From contig JAICRQ010000070.1 in assembly GCA_025966435.1 (NCBI GenBank), positions 1-10,815 on the forward strand: a stretch of 10,815 bases of DNA, given 5' to 3'. This DNA comes from Anaerolineales bacterium. GTDB taxonomy: Bacteria > Chloroflexota > Anaerolineae > Anaerolineales > Villigracilaceae. The position numbers and the translations under genes were made by a program. The notes beneath the pieces are model-generated. The model was not told the origin of the DNA. It worked only from the letters and a program-made list of their open reading frames with translations, and did not search any database. Each line of letters opens with the position of its first letter. The first letter of the stretch is position 1. Below, piece after piece: positions 1 through 6,969 of the stretch.

Positions 1-2
1 CA

Positions 3-1175
3 CAAACGCGGATCGCCATCGGAAGTGACCATGTTGGGCTTCCGTTGAAGGCAGAGATTAAAAAATACCTGGATGAAATGGGATACGCTTACCAGGATTT
101 CGGCGCACATTCCGCGGAACGTACCGACTATCCGGTGTTCGCGAAGGATGTCACCTCGGCAATCTCATCGAGAGAAGCAGACTTAGGGATATTGATCTGT
201 GGCACGGGCGTGGGAATGTCTATCACTGCGAACAAGGTCAAAGGTATCCGTGCCGTGGTGTGCAGTGAGCCATATTCCGCGATGCTCTCGCGTCAGCATA
301 ACAACACGAATGTGCTGGCGCTGGGGGCGCGCGTGATTGGACCGGAGCTGGCTCGGATGATCGTCAAGGCCTGGCTGGATGCGGAGTTTGAAGGCGGTCG
401 TCATGCCTCGCGATTGGAGATCATCTCTCAGATCGAAGGGGAAAGAGAGACCGGAATGACAGCAATTCCACAGAACGGAGCTCGGGCTCACAATGATTTG
501 CTCTCGCAAACCCGAAAGAAGATTGCCGAGACGGGCAAGCTGGTCTTTGAGCGTCACCTGACGGATGCCGCAGGCGGGAACATTAGTGTGCGGGTGGACG
601 ATACGATTTGTATCACGCCGCGCTACAGTGGCAGCAAGCGTCACTGGCAGCTGCAACCCAATCAGGTGCTGGTCAGTGACATGCTTGGCAACAAGCTGGA
701 AGGTGATGGCGATGTTTCGCGCGAATCCAAAGTGCATTATCGGATTTATCAGGAATTCCCGGATGCCAAAGCGGTGCTCCACTCTCATGCGCGCAACGCG
801 ATGGTGTTCGTCGCTTCCGGTCAGCCCATCGAACCCGTCCTGGAGGCCACGCTGAAGTTCGATACGATTCCGGTCACCAGATTTGCACCGGCTCACTCCG
901 AGAAGCTTGCCGATGCGATCGTGGAGGTCGTGCGGGGCAAAGAGGAATACATCCGTAAGTATGCGACCGCCGTGCTCGCGCCCTGGCATGGGCTCTTCGT
1001 CATCGGCAAGGACCTGGATGCTGCCTTCGACCTGACCGAACGAATCGATACCAACGCCTATTGTATTCTCATGAGTCGCTTACTGCCCGAGGGCGGACCG
1101 ATGGACCCGGAAACCATGCGAATGAAATTGAGTGAGGCGATCAGGACGTTTAATGATCATCACCCTAACGCCTAA
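3..1175 (+). CDS. RpiB-type sugar-phosphate isomerase fused to class II aldolase (5' partial)
   Basis: Two enzymes in one chain. The open frame runs to the left edge: codons from base 3 read QTRIAIGSDHVGFPLK, the usual RpiB N-terminus, so the TTG at 45 is internal and only about one start codon's worth is missing. The RpiB/LacAB half (to about base 435) keeps the DH pair, the catalytic Cys in CGTGVGMS (codon 198-200), the His of RQHNNTNVLALG and the Arg pair of GGRHASRLE, so it should interconvert an aldose and a ketose phosphate. After a short linker comes a FucA/AraD-type aldolase: GGNIS for phosphate binding, a candidate catalytic Glu (codon 723-725), zinc ligands HSH (780-788) and a third His in PWHG (987-989). 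Both active sites look intact. The kinase gene downstream overlaps by 23 bp, indicating one operon. The substrate is unknown; a pentose, tetrose or deoxy-sugar phosphate is possible. Fold assignments are firm, pathway is not. Confidence 0.9.
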   Translation, partial: QTRIAIGSDHVGLPLKAEIKKYLDEMGYAYQDFGAHSAERTDYPVFAKDVTSAISSREADLGILICGTGVGMSITANKVKGIRAVVCSEPYSAMLSRQHNNTNVLALGARVIGPELARMIVKAWLDAEFEGGRHASRLEIISQIEGERETGMTAIPQNGARAHNDLLSQTRKKIAETGKLVFERHLTDAAGGNISVRVDDTICITPRYSGSKRHWQLQPNQVLVSDMLGNKLEGDGDVSRESKVHYRIYQEFPDAKAVLHSHARNAMVFVASGQPIEPVLEATLKFDTIPVTRFAPAHSEKLADAIVEVVRGKEEYIRKYATAVLAPWHGLFVIGKDLDAAFDLTERIDTNAYCILMSRLLPEGGPMDPETMRMKLSEAIRTFNDHHPNA

Positions 1176-2076
1176 CACAGGCGTTGATTACACTCTTCAG
1201 ATCTCAGACTTTCAACTCAATCAAACAATCCGCGCCCTCGACATTGCCTGGGGGATGGGCGGCAAAGCCACAGACGTCTCGTGGACACTCGGCAAACTCG
1301 GCGTTCCCACGCGGGCGCTCGGTTTTGCCGCGGGCTCGAACGGCGTGCGCATGGAGGAGATGCTGCGCGAACGCGGCATCGAAACGGATTTCGTATCGGT
1401 GGACGGTGAAACGCGGCTGAACATAGTTCTTGTCACAAATGAGGGACAGTCAACAATTACCTCTTCCAGCCTGAAGGTTTCTCCGGAGCATGTATCCCAA
1501 CTCACTGCGCGCTACCAGAGGGCTCTAAACGGCGCCTCTTGTGTTGTTATGGGCGGAAGCCTCCCCGGCGGCCTGCCAATGGAATTTTATGGGGAAGCAA
1601 TTACTCAGGCAAAGAAACAAAACGTGCCTGTGATTTTTGATTCCAGCGGACCATCACTCCTTGCTGGCGTTAAGAGTCGTCCTGAAGTCATCAAGCCCAA
1701 CCTCACGGAATTGGGCGAGCTTCTGGGCTACGTGCCCGTATCTCGGCAAGAAATAGAAAGTGCAGCCAGAAAAATCCATGACGAATACGGCAGCAACGTG
1801 ATCATCACACTGGGACCGGAGGGGGCAGTCGCCGTGCTTAAGGGAGTTTCGTATTTCATCCATCCTGTGTCGATACCAGTTGTTAGCGCCGCTGGTGCAG
1901 GGGATGGGGTGCTTGCAGGGATGGCACTTGCTTATCTTCGCAAGGAACCATTTGAGTATGGGTTACAGCATGGCTTCGCACTTGCGGGGGCAATACTAAA
2001 AACACTTCCGACTGCTGATTTTGAAGTTCAGGATTATCAGGGCCTGCTTTCCCAAATCCGAGTGGAACGGCTTTAG
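1153..2076 (+). CDS. PfkB-family sugar-phosphate kinase (1-phosphofructokinase / tagatose-6-phosphate kinase-like)
   Basis: A ribokinase-fold kinase of the FruK/LacC branch, 307 aa, close to the family length. It opens MIITLTPNTGVDYT, matching the FruK/LacC N-terminus, and carries the C-terminal PfkB signature AAGAGDGVLAG with catalytic Asp at about residue 251. The ATG at 1153 is chosen because AGGA lies at 1143-1146 and the protein then starts at the conserved first strand; a GTG at 1132 would add seven unconserved residues. The N-terminal motif, normally GGKGxNVA, is GGKATDVS (residues 36-43), so the Gly and Asn near the sugar site are changed and the substrate may not be fructose-1-P or tagatose-6-P. 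It starts inside the end of the isomerase-aldolase gene, suggesting translational coupling. The likely role is to phosphorylate a ketose phosphate before aldol cleavage, as LacC does between LacAB and LacD; this is inference. Confidence 0.88.
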   Translation: MIITLTPNTGVDYTLQISDFQLNQTIRALDIAWGMGGKATDVSWTLGKLGVPTRALGFAAGSNGVRMEEMLRERGIETDFVSVDGETRLNIVLVTNEGQSTITSSSLKVSPEHVSQLTARYQRALNGASCVVMGGSLPGGLPMEFYGEAITQAKKQNVPVIFDSSGPSLLAGVKSRPEVIKPNLTELGELLGYVPVSRQEIESAARKIHDEYGSNVIITLGPEGAVAVLKGVSYFIHPVSIPVVSAAGAGDGVLAGMALAYLRKEPFEYGLQHGFALAGAILKTLPTADFEVQDYQGLLSQIRVERL

Positions 2077-2110
2077 CTGAAACATCAACGATTACAATTA
2101 TCAGTATAAG

Positions 2111-2139
2111 TTCTTGACGCAGTTGCACTGCGTCAAGAA
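2111..2139 (+). terminator. Perfect 13-bp hairpin after the kinase gene (terminator or operator)
   Basis: Arms TTCTTGACGCAGT (2111-2123) and ACTGCGTCAAGAA (2127-2139) are exact complements around a 3-nt loop. It begins 34 nt after the kinase stop. No T tract follows, so a classical intrinsic terminator is not assured; the DNA dyad could equally be an operator for the PLP-enzyme gene 96 nt downstream. Confidence 0.5.
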
Positions 2140-2199
2140 GCTAGGCGACACGATTTGCCATGAATTGCTAACGCATTTCAAAAATCGAACTGCCGCCTA

Positions 2200-2213
2200 A
2201 ACGATTCATCGTT
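2200..2213 (+). promoter_or_regulatory. 14-bp palindrome before the PLP-enzyme gene
   Basis: AACGAT-TC-ATCGTT is a perfect 6+2+6 inverted repeat ending 21 nt before the ATG at 2235, just upstream of the Shine-Dalgarno AGGAG (2222-2226). The half-site AACGATT also occurs at 2087-2093. The position suits an operator or a small 5'-UTR hairpin; no binding protein is identified. Confidence 0.3.
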
Positions 2214-2234
2214 AAGTACTCAGGAGTAAATCAT

Positions 2235-3599
2235 ATGAATGACTCTGAATCTTCCCAGGTCGAAGTTCATGATCGCGAGGTCCTTGAAAATGCCAGGTCT
2301 ATCATCCGCGGCACCGAGTCGCCGCGAATGTGGGCGCAGGCGGTTGTGGAAGCCGTCCGGAAGAATGAAGAATGGCGCGGCGAGCAATGTATCAATCTGT
2401 TAGCGCCCGAAGCACCGACCAGCCCGATGGTGCGGGCGTTGCTCTCTTCTGAAATCGGTACACGCGCAGCCGAAGGCAACATCGGACGCGTCAACCGCTG
2501 GTTTGCCGGGACGCAATATATCGATGAAGTCGAAGCACTGTGTGTCGAACTGTTGAAAGTTACATTCCGCTGTAATTACGCGGATCATCGCCTGATGGGC
2601 AGTATGCTCGGGAATATGGCGGTCTATCATGCGTTGACCCAACCCGGCGATGTGATCATGTCAGTCCCGCAGCCGTTCGGTGGACATTCCAGCAATCGCA
2701 TCGACGGCCCGGCAGGGATGCGCGGCTTGAAGATTCTTGACGTTCCATTTCATGGAGAGGAACTCGAAGTAGATTTGGATGGTTTTGCGAAAACAGCCCG
2801 CGAACATAAACCAAAACTAGTTGTGATGGGAATGTCGATGACTTTATTTCCTCTACCCGTGGAAGAAATGAGTCAGATCATCGCTGAGTGGGGCGGGAAG
2901 TTTGTTTACGATGGCGCACACCAAGCGGGCTTGATCGCAGGCGGGCAATTTCAGGACCCCTTGAAAGAGGGCGCCGTCATTTTGACTGGTTCGGCCGGCA
3001 AGACCTTCAGTGGACCACAAAGCGGCATGATTCTTTGGAATGACCCTGAGCTCACCAGACCGATTACCGACACGATTTTCCCCGTCCTGGCGGCGACTCA
3101 CCAGGTAAACCGCGTGGCAGCGTTAGCTGTCTCTGCTGCCGAGATGATCGAGTATGGAAAATTCTACATGGCGCAGATCGTCAAAAACTCGAAAGCTTTG
3201 GGCAAAGCCCTGGACGAGCACGGCATTCCTGTTCTGTGCGCTCACAAGGGATACAGCCAGTCGCATCAGATCATCGCGCGGGTCAAACAATTCGGCGGCG
3301 GGTTGGAGGTCGCGCATCGCCTCGCGCAGGCGAACATCATTACGAACAAGAACCTGGTGCCGGAGGACAAGCCGGAAGATTGGGATCACCCGAGCGGACT
3401 GCGTATCGGCACGATCGAGGTCACTCGCTTGGGGATGAATGAAAATGATATGACGATTATTGCAGATTTCATCGCGCGAGTCTTGATTGAGGGTGAAGAT
3501 CCAGCATCCGTTGGAAAAGATGTCATCGATTTTCGCTTACCCAAACAGACTCTCTATTACAATTTTGATAACGAATATCCCACCTGGGCGAAGATCTGA
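2235..3599 (+). CDS. SHMT-like fold-type I PLP-dependent enzyme
   Basis: A 454-aa PLP enzyme related to serine hydroxymethyltransferase. The ATG follows AGGAG with 8-nt spacing. SHMT-like blocks occur in order: LAPEAPTSP (residues 56-64; SHMT has a SENYTSP-type motif), AAEGNIGRVNRWFAG (78-92; SHMT has YAEGYPGKRYYGG), YDGAHQAG with the PLP-ring Asp at 226 and His at 229, and the predicted Schiff-base Lys at 256 in GSAGKTFSGP. Spacing from Asp and His to Lys is almost that of SHMT, but residue -1 to Lys is Gly instead of His, and the Tyr residues flanking the conserved Glu (E80) are Ala and Trp/Phe. Tetrahydrofolate-dependent serine chemistry is therefore doubtful. SHMT relatives include threonine aldolases, alpha-methylserine aldolases and threonine transaldolases, and one of these C-C bond activities on glycine, serine or threonine is plausible. 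It follows the sugar genes on the same strand, possibly with its own promoter. The fold is secure; the reaction is not. Confidence 0.85.
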   Translation: MNDSESSQVEVHDREVLENARSIIRGTESPRMWAQAVVEAVRKNEEWRGEQCINLLAPEAPTSPMVRALLSSEIGTRAAEGNIGRVNRWFAGTQYIDEVEALCVELLKVTFRCNYADHRLMGSMLGNMAVYHALTQPGDVIMSVPQPFGGHSSNRIDGPAGMRGLKILDVPFHGEELEVDLDGFAKTAREHKPKLVVMGMSMTLFPLPVEEMSQIIAEWGGKFVYDGAHQAGLIAGGQFQDPLKEGAVILTGSAGKTFSGPQSGMILWNDPELTRPITDTIFPVLAATHQVNRVAALAVSAAEMIEYGKFYMAQIVKNSKALGKALDEHGIPVLCAHKGYSQSHQIIARVKQFGGGLEVAHRLAQANIITNKNLVPEDKPEDWDHPSGLRIGTIEVTRLGMNENDMTIIADFIARVLIEGEDPASVGKDVIDFRLPKQTLYYNFDNEYPTWAKI

Positions 3600-3616
3600 A
3601 CAAACGGCAGAATTAT

Positions 3617-6178
3617 TTATTCCCCGCGCAGTGCTGCCGCAACTTGCATCCTTCCAATACGCCAGGCGGGATACAGGGCAGCAAGCAAAGCTGCCCCGAC
3701 TGCCAGCAGGAATGCCTGTATGAAGGGGACAGGTTGTGCATGCATCTGTAATGTCCAGCCAAAGGAACGCTGGTTAATCACAAAGATCAGAATCCACGCC
3801 AGGATGTAGCCGGCGGGGAGTGCGAGCAGTCCGGCAGATGCGCCTAACAATCCTGTCTCCCAGAGCGTGAGGCGGCGCATCTCGTTGACGGTCAGTCCGA
3901 GGGCGCGCAGGATGCCCATCTCTCGTGCTTTCTCAAGCTGGAGAGCAAGCAGAGAACTCAACACACCGATAAACGCCACCAGCGTCGTGATCAATTGCAT
4001 CGCCGCGGTAATGGCGAAGGTGCGGTCGAACACTACCAGTGCTCCTTCCCGCAACACACGCCGCGGATTGACCTCTACCGTGGTGAACTCTTTCAACTGC
4101 GAACGCAGGTCGGCGGTGACTGCATCCGAGTCCGCTTCCGGGGACAAGAATAGCACGACACCATTTAACTGGTTATCGTTCCATATACTTTGGTATACAT
4201 CCAGGCTCATCCGAACTGTGCCGCGCGTGGATGCATAATCGGTGTAAATCCCCGCGATGGGAAAAGATCTCCAGCCTATGGGTGTGAGCAGTGAGAGGGT
4301 CTCGCCCGGCGTGGAAATTCCCAGCCGGTTCGCGAGCGGCTCCGAAAGCAGGATTCCTCCATCCTCCATGGCTTGCAACGGATTCTCCTGCGCGGCTAGA
4401 AACAGGCGGGAGTCCATAGGTCGTTTCAGATCTGCCGCAACGAGCTCCACCGGACCATGCTCCGATTCAATCGTGACGTTCCGAGCAGTGACACTCGACT
4501 GTACTAGAGGATGCGAACGTGCAAGTTCAATGATCTCAGGGTCTAGCGGCGTATCGAGGCGCGTGGTGCCTATGCCTCGCTCGGCGATGTAAATGTCGCC
4601 TTGCATGGTTTGCTCCAGCCAGAGGATCACTGTTGTGCGAAAACTGGAGATCATCACCTGCACACCAATCGTGACCGAGACGGCGATCATCAGCGCGGCG
4701 ACAGCCACGGCGGTGCGGCTCTGCGAGCGGATCACGTTGCGCGGCGCAAGACGACCCAGGAGACCGAAACCTTTGCCAAGCGGCTTGCCCAGGAACTGCA
4801 TCAGATTGACGGTCACAAACGGCGTGAGTGCCGCCAGCCCGATGACTACCGCGGATGTGCCGCCGAAGCTAATGACCAGGTTCCGGGTCGGGATGGTGAG
4901 AATCGCTGCTCCGGTCAGTGCAACCAAAACGCCGAGTAGAGCCACTACGTTGACAACAACTTGTGCCTTGCTCTCCAGCCCGGCGCGTGAAAGTGCCAGG
5001 CGCGGCGGAACCGAAGCAGCTTCCCAGGCAGGGGGCGCCGCTGCGAGAATACTGGCAAGGAAGCCTGCCAATCCTCCTTTGATTAAGCTCGGAGCGGGGA
5101 TTTGAATGCCGCGGACGTTGAGGACAAAATAAAGGTCGTTGATGGTCTGAGTCACCATTTGCACCGCGCCCTGACCGAGAAGGATGCCTAAGCCTAAACC
5201 CAACCCTGTACCCAGCGCGCCGATCAGTGCAGCCTCCCCGAGCACCATTCCAAAAACCTGTTCCCGCGTATATCCAATACTTCGTAAGGTGCCAAACACC
5301 GCGCGTCTCTGGAGCACGGAAAAGGTCATCGCGTTGTAAATTAGAAAGATGCCCACTACAAGTGCCAGCAGGCTGAGTGCCGTCAGATTCACTTGAAACG
5401 CATTGGTCATCTCCGTCACCTGATCGTTGCGCAGTTCAGACGCGACTAACTGTGTTCCAGAGGGGAGCGCCGCGGCAAAGGCTTCTGAGTCAAACCCTTC
5501 CGGCAGGATAATGTCAATTTGAGTCAGTTTGCCGCCAGTGCCGCTCAGGCTTTGAGCCGTCGCGATATCGGTCAGCATCAGAGTGTCCAGCGCCCGACGG
5601 GCAAAGTCATCCGAAGGTTCGAGTAAACCCGTCAGGTAGGCGTCGTGTGTTTCACCATTAATGGAAATGCTTAAGCGGCAAGAATCATTGATAACATCTG
5701 AGGAGCAGGCCTTTAACCCATAGTGCTCTGCTGTGGGAGCAGAAAGCAGGACAGAACCGGGAACTGTCAATAATGAAGCGATTGCCTGCATGCGCGGTCC
5801 TTCCTCTGCACCTCCTGCGCCCAGGTAGCTGCGAAACGGCGTTTCTGCAAATGGATCGACGCCGAGCAGGGTAAACGGCACCTCATCCAGCTGCGGGCTG
5901 ACGGCGTGGGCAATGACGATCGGCGCGCTTTCCACCTGACTACGCCATTCCGGGTCGGTACGAAGGCGGACGTAAAGAGATTCATCTATGCCTTGCGCGC
6001 CAGCAACGATGGCGTGTGTCGCGCGTCCGGTCACGGCGGTGGTGCTCAGATCGAAGGCGCGCGCCGCGCTGGCGTTGGCAATATCGATGCCGACCATCAC
6101 TGCTGCACCTAACGCGATGCCCAGCGTCATGATCGCGAATTGAATCGGATGCCGGAGCAGAGTTCGAAGAGATAGCAT
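3617..6178 (-). CDS. ABC transporter permease, FtsX/LolCE-type (MacB-like), 853 aa
   Basis: The membrane subunit of a type VII (LolCDE/MacB-like) ABC system, which moves lipids, lipoproteins or amphiphiles by mechanotransmission. One TM helix (about residues 12-33) is followed by an extracytoplasmic domain (about 35-262), a first FtsX block of helices (about 265-345), further helices (about 365-515), a second extracytoplasmic domain (about 517-720), and a C-terminal FtsX block (about 722-845) with the REMGILRALG coupling helix at about 752-761. Two FtsX domains in one chain suggest a fusion of a two-permease arrangement. C158 and C167 in the first outer domain might form a disulfide. The start is the ATG at 6178, because the protein then begins MLSLRTLLRHPIQ and lies one base after the ATPase stop; the longer frame from 6232 would run inside the ATPase gene. 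It is co-transcribed with the ATPase, and its end converges on the PLP-enzyme gene with a 17-bp gap. Confidence 0.9.
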   Translation of the reverse strand: MLSLRTLLRHPIQFAIMTLGIALGAAVMVGIDIANASAARAFDLSTTAVTGRATHAIVAGAQGIDESLYVRLRTDPEWRSQVESAPIVIAHAVSPQLDEVPFTLLGVDPFAETPFRSYLGAGGAEEGPRMQAIASLLTVPGSVLLSAPTAEHYGLKACSSDVINDSCRLSISINGETHDAYLTGLLEPSDDFARRALDTLMLTDIATAQSLSGTGGKLTQIDIILPEGFDSEAFAAALPSGTQLVASELRNDQVTEMTNAFQVNLTALSLLALVVGIFLIYNAMTFSVLQRRAVFGTLRSIGYTREQVFGMVLGEAALIGALGTGLGLGLGILLGQGAVQMVTQTINDLYFVLNVRGIQIPAPSLIKGGLAGFLASILAAAPPAWEAASVPPRLALSRAGLESKAQVVVNVVALLGVLVALTGAAILTIPTRNLVISFGGTSAVVIGLAALTPFVTVNLMQFLGKPLGKGFGLLGRLAPRNVIRSQSRTAVAVAALMIAVSVTIGVQVMISSFRTTVILWLEQTMQGDIYIAERGIGTTRLDTPLDPEIIELARSHPLVQSSVTARNVTIESEHGPVELVAADLKRPMDSRLFLAAQENPLQAMEDGGILLSEPLANRLGISTPGETLSLLTPIGWRSFPIAGIYTDYASTRGTVRMSLDVYQSIWNDNQLNGVVLFLSPEADSDAVTADLRSQLKEFTTVEVNPRRVLREGALVVFDRTFAITAAMQLITTLVAFIGVLSSLLALQLEKAREMGILRALGLTVNEMRRLTLWETGLLGASAGLLALPAGYILAWILIFVINQRSFGWTLQMHAQPVPFIQAFLLAVGAALLAALYPAWRIGRMQVAAALRGE

Positions 6179-6179
6179 G

Positions 6180-6860
6180 TCAGCGTTCCGCGAGGAGTTG
6201 ACCGTGGGAAAGCCGCAGGACTCGGTCGGCATGGGAAGCGGCTTCCATGCTGTGTGTAACCATCAACAGCGTGCGGTGCTGTTCCCGTGTCAGTCGCGTG
6301 AGCATAGACATCACCTGAGCTCCAGTCTCTTCATCCAGGTTTCCGGTTGGCTCATCTGCCAGGATCAGGAGTGGATCATGAACAAGGGCACGCGCCAACG
6401 TTACACGTTGCTGCTCGCCGCCGGAAAGCTTTTCGGGAAAGGTGTCCCAACGGTCGAGCAGCCCCACAGCTTCCAGCATACCCTCTGCTTTTTTGCGCGC
6501 AAACGGGCGCGGGACTTGGTTTAGCTCCAGCGGCAGTGTGACGTTTTCTCCAACAGTGAGTGTGGGGATCAGGTTATAGAATTGAAAGACAAAACCAATC
6601 CGGGCGCGGCGGAAGAACGTGCGGTCTCGTTCGGGCAGGGCAGAGAGCTCACGCCCATCCACCCAGATCTGCCCGCTGTCCGGCTCATCGATACCGCTGA
6701 TCAGGTTCAGCAATGTGCTCTTGCCGCTGCCGCTCTTGCCCACGATCGCGGTGATCTCGCCGGACTGAAATTCGGCATGAGCATTCTGCAGGACGATGCG
6801 TTGCACATCCCCTTCGTAATAGGATTTGGTCAAATCCTGGAAACGTAGAAAGGCTGTCAT
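6180..6860 (-). CDS. ABC transporter ATP-binding protein, LolD/MacB-type
   Basis: A 226-aa nucleotide-binding subunit with all ABC motifs intact: Walker [10 protein letters not shown] (41-49), Q-loop VFQFYNL (91-97), the LolD-family [11 protein letters not shown] segment, signature LSGGEQQR (145-152), Walker B LLILADE with the catalytic Glu at 170, D-loop GNLDE, and switch His 203. It powers the FtsX-type permease encoded one base downstream. The ATG at 6860 starts a typical N-terminus ([14 protein letters not shown]) and no Shine-Dalgarno is visible; a TACAAT hexamer ends 7 nt before the ATG, so a leaderless transcript is likely. It is divergent from the AttH-like lipoprotein gene across 109 bp. 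The arrangement resembles AttEFGH-type systems, in which an ABC exporter goes with a CrtC/AttH lipocalin. Confidence 0.95.
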   Translation of the reverse strand: MTAFLRFQDLTKSYYEGDVQRIVLQNAHAEFQSGEITAIVGKSGSGKSTLLNLISGIDEPDSGQIWVDGRELSALPERDRTFFRRARIGFVFQFYNLIPTLTVGENVTLPLELNQVPRPFARKKAEGMLEAVGLLDRWDTFPEKLSGGEQQRVTLARALVHDPLLILADEPTGNLDEETGAQVMSMLTRLTREQHRTLLMVTHSMEAASHADRVLRLSHGQLLAER

Positions 6861-6867
6861 ACGAGAG

Positions 6868-6873
6868 ATTGTA
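6868..6873 (-). promoter_or_regulatory. Candidate -10 element of the ABC operon
   Basis: On the minus strand TACAAT is followed by 7 nt and the ATPase ATG. Transcription would start at or next to the ATG. No good -35 is seen at 16-18 nt, and no Shine-Dalgarno precedes the ATG. This mirrors the arrangement on the other strand. Confidence 0.45.
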
Positions 6874-6954
6874 GCCGCGATGGATGAGAAGAATATTTAA
6901 GATAAATTTCGCGCTGCGTGCTGCACAATCGAAGCGCGGCAAACCACCATATCG

Positions 6955-6960
6955 TATAAT
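6955..6960 (+). promoter_or_regulatory. Consensus -10 TATAAT of the lipoprotein gene
   Basis: A perfect TATAAT lies 9 nt before the ATG at 6970, placing the transcript start within about 3 nt of the start codon. The stretch between (ctttcaacg) has no Shine-Dalgarno. No convincing -35 is seen at 16-18 nt. A leaderless mRNA is the simplest reading. Confidence 0.55.
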
Positions 6961-6969
6961 CTTTCAACG

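Noticed and set aside
183..989. 268-aa open frame on the minus strand inside the isomerase-aldolase gene
   Set aside because: It is antisense to a well-conserved gene with intact motifs, has no recognisable domain, and its composition (His/Arg-rich) is typical of an antisense shadow.
4593..5105. 170-aa plus-strand open frame (with neighbours at 3867-4238 and 4257-4592)
   Set aside because: All lie antisense to the FtsX-type permease; the Thr/Ala/Arg-rich product reflects the complement of hydrophobic codons.
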